Below are positions 26,496-33,962 of a DNA stretch of 42,028 nt, piece after piece (positions within the stretch are counted from its first letter, which is position 1; each line of letters opens with the position of its first letter). Origin of the DNA: Alteromonadaceae bacterium Bs31 (lineage in GTDB: Bacteria > Pseudomonadota > Gammaproteobacteria > Pseudomonadales > Cellvibrionaceae); the NCBI GenBank assembly GCA_900177435.1, contig FXAI01000001.1, positions 1 to 42,028 of the forward strand, in the 5' to 3' direction. The notes under the pieces are model-generated. The model was not told the DNA's origin and made no database searches. It was given only the letters and a program-made list of their open reading frames with translations. Made by a program: the position numbers and the translations under genes.

Positions 26496-28556
26496 CTAAT
26501 ATTTTGCGTTTAGGACGACTGAGTCGATCCCTTTTTCCAGTAGTATGGTATGTATCGTTTCCGCATGCTCTCGGCGCTCAGTTAATACAATGGGATGGTT
26601 GGAATGTTGAACGCAAATTTGAACATCGTCGACAATGCGCTGAGTTCGTTCATCATTTTCCATGATCCATCGATAAGCGTCAGATATTTTTGGTCGCTCT
26701 TCTGAATGGATTAACTGCCTTGGAGGAGAGTCATAGAGCTGATGAACAACGACCTGCTGTTCAAATTTTTCTTCTGTGGTGTTTTTAACCTTGTGACGAA
26801 TAGGCCCTGCCGCCATAAAGATGATTTTCTGGTGGCCATCTTGTCGTTCTGGTGTGGCGGTCAAGCCGAGTACATATTTGGCTCTAACTTCGTTTAGCAC
26901 CATTTCAAAGCGTGGCGCAGAAACATGATGGCATTCATCAACGATAACGTGCCCATAATCTTGAACGAGCTTTGATACCGTATTGTCCTTTTTGTTGATG
27001 AGGCTTTGGTAGGTTGCGATGTCGATGACACCATTTGGTTTTTTCTTGCCACCACCAATGATGCCGACATCTATATCAGGCAAAAACGATTTTAATCGCT
27101 CTCTCCATTGATCGAGCAGTTGTCTACTGTGAACTAAAATTAGCGTATTGGCTTTTCGCTTAATAATCATGCCAATAGCGGTCACTGTTTTACCAAAGGC
27201 TGTCGGAGCGTGAAGAATTCCTGCATCGTGCTTGCTCATGGCCCGCACTGCTGATTGTTGATTCTTTCTGAGTTTGACGAGCGACTTGGTGGATTTAAGT
27301 CTAGTGCCACGTTCACGCTGATCATCTAATTGAACTTCTATCTTATTCTCAGCCAATAGCTCCAGCGCTTCATCTAAGCAGCCGCGGGGTATTGCCAGGT
27401 AGCCTTGCTCAATGCGAGCACAGGATATGAAGCGTGGAATACCATGGGTTGAAAATCGTAGTGCCTGTGTTTTAAAGAAAACAGGATTGGAAAAGCTCGC
27501 GAGTCGCCTTAACCTTGCCGCTAACGTGCTTGGTATTTCATTTAAATCAAAATAAACGTGATTTGCTAGAGTGATGGTTATCTTTTCTGGTGGGTTTTCC
27601 AATAACAGAGGTTTTGCCTTGGCGGTCATCTCCCAGGGTGGACGATTCTCTATAACCTCTTGTTCTTTAAATAACGCTGAGTTTGGTGAAATCTGTGTCA
27701 GTAGCTTTGTCAGTGTGCTGCATGAAACAGACTTCATATGGGCAAGGTATTGCCATTGATCTTGGATGACATTAAGTTCGTTATCGACAAAGGAGCTATT
27801 GCCAGACAATCGCGCTTCCTTCTGAAGTGGTAGAACAATGACGTTCAGGACGAACTAATGCCGTGGGCGCATGGATGCGCAGGAACGGCGAAATTACCAA
27901 ATCCGCCTTCGGGTAAAATGTCCTGATTTGGGAAAAGGCGATCGTAGGAGTCAAATGATAGATTCGGATAAAACTCCATCGCTTTGTCGAGCAGACCAAA
28001 CCCTAATAACCGGGCTTCTTTGGCTGGGACTTTCTCGTTAAAGAAAATCCAAAGGTGCGCGCCATTGCCGGAGCGTGAAATCTCGATGGCATGCGGTATT
28101 TCGAAGTAATGGCAAGCCTTCGACATTGCTTTCACTTCTTCTTGCCATTGGCCTTTATCAAAGTCAGCGGCAAGGAAATAGCAAGTGTTGTCCTGCTAAG
28201 TGGCGATAAATGATCTGGTTATTTAACTCTGTGAATTGCCGGTGATTGCAGTCTTGGCATTTGACGCGCGGCTTGTGGCAAATCCCCTGTAACCACTCGT
28301 TATTGCAGGCAACAGAGTAACCACTGCGACCTTGTTTGTTTTGCCAGCGGTTAGCAAAAATATCGGTTCGGCCCTTAAACAACCCTCTGAAAATGGCAAT
28401 CTTTTGTTCTGGTGAGTATAAGGGCGAGTCGGATGAATTTGGTGAGGGGTGTTGACGCTGTTCTCTGAGGGCTAGAAGCTGCTTTTTCTCCTGTTCAAGC
28501 TCAGCGAGCCGAGCATCAATCTCGGCTGTGCTTTGAAATCTATCAGTCTTAAGCAT
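26496..28556 (-). pseudogene. Broken TOTE-type primase-helicase (AEP + SF2 helicase)
   Basis: Three consecutive frames together match one large protein. 28556-28164: a coiled N-terminus, then SPEQKIAIFRGLFKGRTDIF and a Cys-rich part (CNNEWLQGICHKPRVKCQDC). After a small deletion near 28200: FLAADFDKGQWQEE (DxD-type metal site), ISRSGNGAHLWIFF and SYDRLFPNQDILPEGGFGN, the archaeo-eukaryotic-primase motifs. After a 53-base insertion: LPLQKEARLSGNSSFVDNEL, then an SF2 helicase with Walker A APTAFGKT, DECHH and GLTATP. Helicase motifs V-VI are missing: the frame runs into the end of the RAYT element and stops at 26496. The ATG overlaps the end of higA by eight bases. Domain databases list such proteins as TOTE conflict-system components; the defence role is an inference. 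Confidence 0.75.
27840..27892. repeat. 53-base two-hairpin insertion in the primase domain
   Basis: Removing exactly these 53 bases restores the frame GGFGN-IVLPLQKEAR expected of the family. The insert contains GTTC-AGGAC-GAAC and, 12 bases on, the palindrome GCGCATGGATGCGC, itself inside a wider CCGT...ACGG pairing. Being 53 long, it shifts the frame and adds a TGA. Confidence 0.75.
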
Positions 28557-28917
28557 GCGCTTGCGGTGGTTTTATCAGAGACTCAGCTGGAATACCCAAG
28601 CCTTCATGCAGCTTCCAGATCATTTTTAGCGTAAGTGAACGTTTGTGATTGAGAATCTCATAGACTCGGTTGCTCTTACCTATCATTGGCTCAAGGTCTT
28701 TCACTGTTAATCCTTTACGCTCCATCTCAAACTTGATGGCTTCAACAGGATCAGGCAAGTCCAAGGGGAAATGCTTGGCCTCATAAGCTTCGATAAGCGT
28801 TACCATTATATCCAGCTTCTCACCTTCGGGAGTGTCAGGGTCAGCCATCATCAGGCTTTCAATTTCTTTTAATGCCGCTCGGTAGTCGGCATCAGTTTTA
28901 ATCGGTTTGATGTCCAT
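28549..28917 (-). CDS. higA: HigA antitoxin
   Basis: 122 residues, ATG at 28917 with GAGG six bases upstream. It has the HigA layout in which an acidic N-terminal half (ADYRAALKEIESLMMADPDT) precedes an HTH (KDLEPMIGKSNRVYEILNHK then RSLTLKMIWKLHEGL). It neutralises HigB and normally represses its own operon. It starts 33 bases after higB (toxin first, as usual for hig loci), and its last codons overlap the start of the primase-helicase gene, suggesting translational coupling. Two other partial higA copies lie at 20543 and perhaps 18472. Confidence 0.88.
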   Translation of the reverse strand: MDIKPIKTDADYRAALKEIESLMMADPDTPEGEKLDIMVTLIEAYEAKHFPLDLPDPVEAIKFEMERKGLTVKDLEPMIGKSNRVYEILNHKRSLTLKMIWKLHEGLGIPAESLIKPPQAHA

Positions 28918-28950
28918 AGTATTTACCTCTCGTTTCTACCTTTGGGGCAA

Positions 28951-29253
28951 TTAAATAGTTTGTACGTCAATTTTGTCGTATTGCGCATGGGTGCCGATGA
29001 ATCGGATGTACACCACGCGGTAGGCGTAGTTGATCCACACTACCAGTCTGTACTTGTTGCCTGCAATATTGAAAACCACTCGCCCATCTTTGAGGATACT
29101 GGCATTTCTGAAATCCTGCTTAACATCGGCAGGAGCGCTCCAGTCTGCCGCTAAGGTATGTCGATACCAAGCAAGCGTAGACTCTTTAGCATCCATGTAC
29201 TCTGGGTGCTCTTCCCAGAAAGCTTTCAGTGTTGACAAGGCAATGATTCTCAT
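28951..29253 (-). CDS. higB: HigB toxin (mRNA interferase)
   Basis: 100 residues from the ATG at 29253, giving MRIIALSTLKAFWEEHPEYM, the canonical HigB start; the frame is open to a TTG at 29289, but that would overrun the operator-like palindrome. The core has WYRHTLAADWSAPADVKQDF, VFNIAGNKYRLVVWINYAYR and VYIRFIGTHAQYDKID, the RelE-fold features of the HigB_toxin family, including the final His-Tyr-Asp region. Members cleave mRNA on the ribosome. It looks intact and is followed by an intact antitoxin. Confidence 0.88.
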   Translation of the reverse strand: MRIIALSTLKAFWEEHPEYMDAKESTLAWYRHTLAADWSAPADVKQDFRNASILKDGRVVFNIAGNKYRLVVWINYAYRVVYIRFIGTHAQYDKIDVQTI

Positions 29254-29265
29254 AAAGTCAATGGT

Positions 29266-29282
29266 AGTCCCAAAATGGGACT
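29266..29282. promoter_or_regulatory. Operator-like palindrome between higB and the AlpA-type gene
   Basis: AGTCCCA-AAA-TGGGACT: perfect 7-base arms around a 3-base spacer, located 13 bases upstream of the higB ATG and 30 bases upstream of the divergent regulator. A likely binding site for HigA or for the AlpA-type regulator. Confidence 0.65.
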
Positions 29283-29312
29283 TTTTCAACTGAAAAATAC
29301 TGGAGAATCAAT

Positions 29313-29513
29313 ATGAAAGAATATCAATCACTTATGACGCAAAGAGAGCTGTGTAATCGTTGGCAGGTTAGCGAGGCGATGCTGGAGCGCTGGCGTTCAG
29401 AGGGTATAGGCCCGATTTATGTGAAACTTGGTGGTCAAGTTAGGTACAGGCGAGAAGATGTACTGGAGTATGAGGCCAGTTGCTTAAGAAAGAGTACTTT
29501 TGAAGCTGCTTGA
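29313..29513 (+). CDS. AlpA-type HTH regulator / excisionase-like
   Basis: 66 residues, GGAG seven bases before ATG. LMTQRELCNRWQVSEAMLER then WRSEGIGPIYVKLGGQVRYR and REDVLEYEASC is the winged-HTH (HTH_17/MerR-like) pattern of AlpA and excisionase proteins, which control integrases and cargo of prophages and islands. Divergent from higBA across the AGTCCCA palindrome. No integrase gene lies in the window next to it. Confidence 0.8.
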   Translation: MKEYQSLMTQRELCNRWQVSEAMLERWRSEGIGPIYVKLGGQVRYRREDVLEYEASCLRKSTFEAA

Positions 29514-29688
29514 GTGTAGGTTAGTACGCAAATCCCATCATCAGCCCTAATTTCCTGATAGTAAAGTTGCGGGTTAATAAAAAGCCCTAATGGCTGGTGA
29601 GTGAGGCTACTGAGATATAACTGATGATGAAATCTATGAGGCGGTTAAAGAGGCCCTAGACAAGCCTGCTAAGGGTAAGGGGGAGTAA
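29514..29688 (+). other. Phage-like remnant
   Basis: From about 29618 a frame without a start codon reads TDDEIYEAVKEALDKPAKGK and stops (TAA 29686-29688) directly against the GTG of the next small gene. It is probably the 3' end of a deleted gene. No other coding signal. Confidence 0.3.
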
Positions 29689-29850
29689 GTGGAAGAGCTG
29701 CTTAAGTTTATTGCTGCCGGTGGTTATGTAGGAACGCTTGCGATTGTCTGGGTCTATGTTAAGCACTCAAACATGCTTTCTGAGTTGAAAGTAAAAATAG
29801 AGATGATCGAGCGGGCAATATATCAAAGGCTGCCCGGAGGCAGCCTTTGA
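29689..29850 (+). CDS. Small single-TM protein
   Basis: 53 codons from GTG at 29689, preceded by a G-rich ribosome site (GGGGGAG). The product has one hydrophobic segment (FIAAGGYVGTLAIVWVYV) and then a charged helix (SELKVKIEMIERAIYQR). This shape occurs in small phage membrane proteins; the family was not recognised. The gene ends inside a strong hairpin. Confidence 0.45.
   Translation: MEELLKFIAAGGYVGTLAIVWVYVKHSNMLSELKVKIEMIERAIYQRLPGGSL
29825..29848. terminator. Hairpin between two convergent small genes
   Basis: AAAGGCTGCC-CGGA-GGCAGCCTTT, a perfect 10-bp stem with a four-base loop. It sits exactly between the plus-strand gene ending at 29850 and the minus-strand gene ending at 29851, so it can act in both directions. 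Confidence 0.75.
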
Positions 29851-30129
29851 TTAGTTTGGGCTTGTAGTCGCCAAATTAATGTCTTGATCCTGACATTGGT
29901 GCGAAGAGCTATAGTAGTAGTTGTTTATCACAAAGCAAGATGGGGGTTGGTAGTCCTCAGAGGCTTCTAGAGTATGTGACACCATCTTCTCGGTTACTGT
30001 CTTTAGTGCTGTATCCAATACCAAATGTATTGGTTTAACTGAGCAAAAAGCAAATACCACAATGTATATCCGGGTGCGGTATCTTTGCCAAGTCGTCTTT
30101 TGGGGAGTCTTCTCCCGGTTTTTAACCAT
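29851..30129 (-). CDS. Small membrane-associated protein, unknown
   Basis: 92 residues from the ATG at 30129, preferred because GAGGAAAGG lies about seven bases upstream; the frame is open to 30309. A basic N-terminus (MVKNREKTPQKTTWQRYRTR) is followed by a hydrophobic stretch (IYIVVFAFCSV) and a polar tail with NNYYYSSSH. Family not recognised. Confidence 0.4.
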   Translation of the reverse strand: MVKNREKTPQKTTWQRYRTRIYIVVFAFCSVKPIHLVLDTALKTVTEKMVSHTLEASEDYQPPSCFVINNYYYSSSHQCQDQDINLATTSPN

Positions 30130-30631
30130 ATGTAGCCTTTCCTCATTTAAAAAAGGTTTGAAGAAAGGGGGGAGAATGGAAACACAAAAACATTGTAATA
30201 ATATTACGAACCATTCATACTTTTTGAGCGTTACCCCGAATTGCCCCCCGTTTTGGGCCAGTTCACACCGCAGGTTTGGCTGCCACCAGCCTGCGATTCT
30301 CCTTGACACCCTTTCACTCTATTGTCTCTATCAGGCTGCAATCAAGCCGAAAATGGAAAAAAGTCCGATTTTTAGGCTGGCCACGCAGGGTTCTATGATA
30401 ATAGAGTTCAAATGCCAAGATATAGTGGTTTGCTGACCCATGCGATACAAGATACAAGAAAAAGATGCTTTTTGCTCGGTCACTAAGTAATCAATTTTGA
30501 ATTAAATTTAATAGAGATGTGGCTACAGCAAAGAGCCTAGATAAACGGTATTGAATTTGAAATTGAAGTGGTCTAAAAGTGGTCATTAAAAACCCTTTAA
30601 TATCGTAAGCTGTTGATATTAAAGGTTTTGT
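30130..30631. other. Gap, about 500 bases, next to the att-like repeat
   Basis: No convincing gene. A minus-strand frame (30491-30736) reads through the terminator and the att-like repeat and is not credible as a whole. An integrase gene would be expected here if an intact island ended at ssrA, and none is present. Confidence 0.4.
30590..30624 (-). terminator. Terminator behind the second tmRNA-like 3' end
   Basis: On the minus strand CTTTAATATC pairs with GATATTAAAG and is followed by GGTTTTTA. It lies nine bases after the CCA of the duplicated tmRNA 3' end. Confidence 0.7.
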
Positions 30632-30651
30632 TTGGTGGAGGCGGGGGGATT
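30632..30651. repeat. att-like copy of the ssrA 3' end (distal)
   Basis: Twenty bases identical to 30806-30825 (TTGGTGGAGGCGGGGGGATT, complement of the tmRNA acceptor end with CCA). Integrases of islands and phages often use the ssrA 3' end, leaving such a copy at the far side of the element. Confidence 0.75.
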
Positions 30652-30740
30652 GGTTCTCGCACATCCTTGTGCTCGACCGCTTCGCGGCGACCTGAAGGTC
30701 GACCAAAATTGATCCCATCAATTTTGTGAACCCCAACTAT
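30652..30740. repeat. Hairpin cluster between the two tmRNA 3' ends
   Basis: Adjacent palindromes: GCACA-TCCT-TGTGC, CCGC-TTC-GCGG, CGACCT-GA-AGGTCG and AAAATTGAT-CCC-ATCAATTTT. This looks like a compound REP-type element. Confidence 0.55.
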
Positions 30741-30768
30741 GCAAGTTCAAAAACCCAAGCTGCAGCCA

Positions 30769-30800
30769 ATAAAAAACCCCAACCCTTTCGGGCTGAGGTT
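30769..30800 (-). terminator. Rho-independent terminator of ssrA
   Basis: On the minus strand AACCTCAGCCC pairs over 11 positions (two G-U) with GGGTTGGGGTT around GAAA, followed by TTTTTT. It starts six bases after the tmRNA CCA. Confidence 0.9.
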
Positions 30801-30805
30801 TTGTA

Positions 30806-30825
30806 TTGGTGGAGGCGGGGGGATT
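30806..30825. repeat. att-like 3' end of ssrA (proximal)
   Basis: Twenty bases forming the acceptor end of the intact tmRNA gene, repeated at 30632-30651. Confidence 0.8.
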
Positions 30826-31198
30826 TGAACCCCCGTCCGTCAGCTCTCCATCCGCGGCTCTACATGCTTAGTTTCCGTCAATTAATTTAACTCATCTACA
30901 GCCCGGCGGGCAGGACGTAGCGAGCGAGTTCGCTTTAGGTTTCGCAATGCTGTCACGATCTAAACAGCACAACTATCCAGTTCTATATGACAGTCTGTAA
31001 CGCGGTACTGGCACCTTGCTAAAGACCGCTAGCGGCGAACCACTAGAAGGTGCTTCACAGGCTACTTACGCAGCGAGTTGGGCACCGTAGTTGTCATCAT
31101 TGGCAACTGTTAGTTTGCAGCTTTGGATTAACGTGATTGGCTACCATCACGGCATGCACCTTGGGCTTTGATACCGGCGTCGAATCCTAATCGCCCCC
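30807..31198 (-). ncRNA. ssrA: tmRNA
   Basis: 392 bases. The 5' end GGGGGCGATTAGGATTCGAC and the 3' end with GTTCAAATCCCCCCGCC then TCCACCA form the tRNA-Ala-like acceptor and T arm; the CCA is encoded. The tag reading frame at 31104-31066 encodes ANDDNYGAQLAA followed by TAA (the resume codon is GCC). tmRNA with SmpB (33486-33962) rescues stalled ribosomes and tags the incomplete protein for proteolysis. In most relatives smpB and ssrA are close together; here three genes lie between them. Confidence 0.97.
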
Positions 31199-31203
31199 GT
31201 ACC

Positions 31204-31235
31204 CGCCAGTGTTGGCTGGCGAGCTGTTCAGTATA
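31204..31235 (-). promoter_or_regulatory. ssrA leader hairpin and promoter
   Basis: CGCCAG...CTGGCG forms a hairpin directly before the mature tmRNA 5' end, suggesting a short leader removed by RNase P. TATACT (31235-31230) upstream is a plausible -10; the -35 is weak. Confidence 0.5.
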
Positions 31236-31280
31236 TCGTATTATGGAGTGGTTCTGTGGTTTTTCCTGTTAACCGGGGCG

Positions 31281-32459
31281 TTAATGAGGGTGGGTGGTAT
31301 TGCGTTTTCGGTATTCGCTGGGGCTGTGGCCGGTTTCGTTTTTAAAGGCTTTGTAAAAAGACGAGCGGGCATTGAAGCCTGCGTCCATGGCTATGTCTAG
31401 TACGGTTTTTCTGGCTTGCAACACTTCCGGTATGGCGTGTTGTATTCGCCAGCCGTTTACGTAGTCGTAGAAGCATTTATCCAGGGTTTCGTTAAGGGTC
31501 TGAGACAGGTAGTTGGGGGATACCTGTATTTCTACCGCCAGCTTTTGCAGCGAGAGGGTGGCGTCCAGGTAGAGTTTTTGGTCTCCCATGGCGTGTTCCA
31601 CTTTTTCCGCAATGCGTTCTAGTTGCTGCTCTTGTAAGCCCGATTTTTGGTATTTTTCATTATTGCTGCCGCTGCTTTCTGGCGGGTTTTCTGTGGCTGC
31701 CAGGTAGCGGCCTTCAAAACCGGGCTTTTGGTGTAAGCCAAACAGTGAGAGGCTCCACAGTAAGACAAAGTGCATAAGCGCCATTAGGTTTATAGGCAGC
31801 GGCAGTGATTGGTTTGAAAGCAAGGGAATGCTAAAGAACAATGACAGCACCCAGGTACCAGCGAGTACTACTACAGCCCAGCTTAGCCAGTGCAGCTCGC
31901 GCTTTTCGTTGTTGGCGAACAGGTTTTTTAGTTTGGCTCTGTAGCGGATAAGTGTAATAAGAATACGCACCACATAAACGCCAGAAAGAAAAAACCATAA
32001 CACCATAAGTGCAAAAGCAGCGATTACCACAAGTTGGGGCCAGCCAGTGGGGCTTGCTGCGGCGCTGTCGAATATTTGTTCCAGGCTTTCTTTTGGTAGT
32101 GTTGCCAGCAATACAGAAACCACCAGTGCCAAGCCTGCCGGAACCAGGTGCCAGCAGGCTTGCTGGCGGAGATGCCAGGGTGTGGGCGAGGTAATGGCTT
32201 TTGTATAGAGCCACAGGCTTGGAGGCATTATTAGGTAGCAGGGCAGCCAAATGGCGAGGCCGTAGAGCTCCAGTGGAGGGTATAGCTCAATAAATGCAGG
32301 CAAGCCGTTGGCAATGCCACTGGAGATTAGAAAGGCAAGTAAGGGGAGCTGGGCGGGCGAGCTGTTACTGCTCAACAGCAGCAGGGGCACGCTAAGGGAG
32401 AGCACGCCCAGAGTGGCTACGAGCAGGGTGAATGTTGTGAGGCTGTGGGCATATTCCAT
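31281..32459 (-). CDS. Membrane-anchored AraC-family regulator
   Basis: 392 residues. The N-terminal 240 residues hold about seven hydrophobic segments (for example TFTLLVATLGVLSLSVPLLL and VVVLAGTWVLSLFFSIPLL). The C-terminal 100 residues are an AraC/XylS double HTH: LSLQKLAVEIQVSPNYLSQT, then TVLDIAMDAGFNARSSFYKA and GHSPSEYRK. Such proteins sense a signal in or across the membrane and bind DNA from there. It is divergent from the DUF2306 gene, its likely target. The stop codon lies 45 bases upstream of the ssrA -10. Confidence 0.85.
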   Translation of the reverse strand: MEYAHSLTTFTLLVATLGVLSLSVPLLLLSSNSSPAQLPLLAFLISSGIANGLPAFIELYPPLELYGLAIWLPCYLIMPPSLWLYTKAITSPTPWHLRQQACWHLVPAGLALVVSVLLATLPKESLEQIFDSAAASPTGWPQLVVIAAFALMVLWFFLSGVYVVRILITLIRYRAKLKNLFANNEKRELHWLSWAVVVLAGTWVLSLFFSIPLLSNQSLPLPINLMALMHFVLLWSLSLFGLHQKPGFEGRYLAATENPPESSGSNNEKYQKSGLQEQQLERIAEKVEHAMGDQKLYLDATLSLQKLAVEIQVSPNYLSQTLNETLDKCFYDYVNGWRIQHAIPEVLQARKTVLDIAMDAGFNARSSFYKAFKNETGHSPSEYRKRNTTHPH

Positions 32460-32589
32460 GGCGGAATTATACGTAGTTTCTGGTGGCTAGCGTGTCCGAG
32501 CGAGCAGGCGCGGACGATAGTGGCGGGTTTTGTGTGGAAACTGGGTGTGTTTTCTTTATTTAGTTAACTCCCCACACGAGGAACCCAGT

Positions 32590-33267
32590 ATGCGTTTTAA
32601 CTGTAGAGCTTATGTAGCACCTGCACTGCTTTTTCTGCTTGGCACAATTACCGTCGCGTTTGGCGCATTGCAGATGAGCTTGCTGCAGCAGGGCGATGTT
32701 GGCGCCCAAAGCGAGATGGCGAGCGCTCACTATTTCTCTATGCCAATTCCCATTATTGTGCACATTATTGCTGGCAGCCTGTTTAACCTGCTTGTGCCTT
32801 TGCAGTTTGTTGCGCCATTGCGAGCGCGTTTTCCCCGCGTTCATCGTTATCTTGGTGGCTGTTTGGCGCTATGTGCCTTGGCGTTTGGTTTGAGTGCGTT
32901 ATGGATGAACGGTGTTTACCCTCAGTACGGCGGTGCTGCAAAGTTTTGGGGGATTATCGCCCATTGTTGCGTGCTGCTAGGCTCGCTTGCTCTGGCCCTT
33001 ATGGCCATTCGAAAGAAGCAGGTGGCGCGCCATCGGGCCTGGATGATGCGAATGACAGCCGCGGCTTTAAGCCCGGCCACCCAGCGTTTGTTTTTTATTC
33101 CTGCGGTAGTGGTGTTTGGCGAAAATATTGTGACAGACGTGGTTATTGGCGGGGTAATCTGGTTTGGTCTAATTGTGAATTTGGTGTTTGTTGAGTGGTG
33201 GCTGTTTCGCTCTGCCGCGACTGAACAAAAGCTTTACCGTGGGACGATAGCGAGCGAATTGTCATAG
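32590..33267 (+). CDS. DUF2306-like membrane protein
   Basis: 225 residues from the ATG at 32590, chosen for GAGGAA eight bases upstream; the frame opens 20 codons earlier without a good site. Six or so hydrophobic segments, with PIPIIVHIIAGSLFNLLVPL, then RARFPRVHRYLGG and ARHRAWMMRMTAAALSPATQ, which fit the DUF2306 family (conserved His, Arg and Trp around the helices). The biochemical role is unknown. Divergent from the AraC-type gene, 130 bases apart, typical of regulator-target pairs. Confidence 0.75.
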   Translation: MRFNCRAYVAPALLFLLGTITVAFGALQMSLLQQGDVGAQSEMASAHYFSMPIPIIVHIIAGSLFNLLVPLQFVAPLRARFPRVHRYLGGCLALCALAFGLSALWMNGVYPQYGGAAKFWGIIAHCCVLLGSLALALMAIRKKQVARHRAWMMRMTAAALSPATQRLFFIPAVVVFGENIVTDVVIGGVIWFGLIVNLVFVEWWLFRSAATEQKLYRGTIASELS

Positions 33268-33282
33268 GGGAGTAAGCGTTTA

Positions 33283-33489
33283 TTACTTGGTTTTAAGGGT
33301 GGACCAAGCGCTGTAAGTTGCCACTGCGTAGGGTACAAAGTAGGTAAGGATCAGTTTTATCCAGTCGGTGGCGAGCATACTTCCCGTGAGTATTTTGTCG
33401 CCATAGTTAATTGCTGCGAGGAGGGTGCCAACGAGTAAAGCGATTTTGATTGAGCGACGATGAAGCTGCCAGGTGCCGCTTCTTGTCAC
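33283..33489 (-). CDS. NrtS-like small membrane protein
   Basis: 68 residues. The start is GTG, overlapping the smpB stop in the sequence GGTGAC, so it is probably translated by coupling. Two hydrophobic segments: [19 protein letters not shown] and [20 protein letters not shown]. The pattern fits the small NrtS family annotated as nitrate/nitrite transporter. No nitrate gene is nearby, so the transport role is from family annotation only. Confidence 0.65.
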   Translation of the reverse strand: MTRSGTWQLHRRSIKIALLVGTLLAAINYGDKILTGSMLATDWIKLILTYFVPYAVATYSAWSTLKTK

Positions 33490-33962
33490 CGCTTATCCAC
33501 CGACATAATGCGTTGCTTCTGCAGGTTCCAATCTTTTTCTTTTTCGCTTTGGCGTTTGTCGTGCTGTTGCTTGCCCTTGGCGATGGCCACTTCACATTTC
33601 ACCAGGTGGTTTTTCCAGTACAGGGCCGTGGCGACGATGGTGTGCCCTTTTTGAGTGGTGGCTTCGTGCAGCTTGTCTAGCTCGCGCCTGTGCATTAGCA
33701 GTTTACGAGTGCGGGTGGGTTCTGTTACGAAGTGGGTGGACGCCTGCGGAAGAGGGCTGATTTGTGCCCCCATCAGCCACGCTTCATTTTTGTTAAAAAT
33801 AACATAGCTTTCGGTTAGCTGACCTCTTCCTGCGCGCAGTGCTTTTACTTCCCAGCCGGCGAGCGCAACGCCCGCTTCAAAGCGGTCTGTAATAAAAAAG
33901 TCGTGTCGCGCCTTGCGGTTCTGCGCGATGGTGTTGCTTCCGGGTTTTTTCTTCTTGGCCAT
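33486..33962 (-). CDS. smpB: SsrA-binding protein SmpB
   Basis: 158 residues, full length. Typical segments: [45 protein letters not shown]-like [18 protein letters not shown], and the basic tail ending [11 protein letters not shown]. SmpB binds tmRNA, mimics the codon-anticodon part of tRNA and places the complex in the empty ribosomal A site. Its partner gene ssrA lies 2.3 kb downstream on the same strand. Confidence 0.97.
   Translation of the reverse strand: MAKKKKPGSNTIAQNRKARHDFFITDRFEAGVALAGWEVKALRAGRGQLTESYVIFNKNEAWLMGAQISPLPQASTHFVTEPTRTRKLLMHRRELDKLHEATTQKGHTIVATALYWKNHLVKCEVAIAKGKQQHDKRQSEKEKDWNLQKQRIMSVDKR

Noticed and set aside
28900-29320. Retron or other RNA-based defence element at the hig locus
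   Set aside because: No reverse transcriptase gene and no long paired msr/msd-type RNA; the only structure is the short AGTCCCA palindrome.
30491-30736. 81-codon minus-strand frame near ssrA as an integrase start
   Set aside because: It crosses a terminator and the att-like repeat and has no integrase motifs.
30652-31198. A second tmRNA or a tRNA gene behind the distal repeat
   Set aside because: Only the 20-base acceptor end is duplicated; no T-loop, anticodon arm or tag frame accompanies it.
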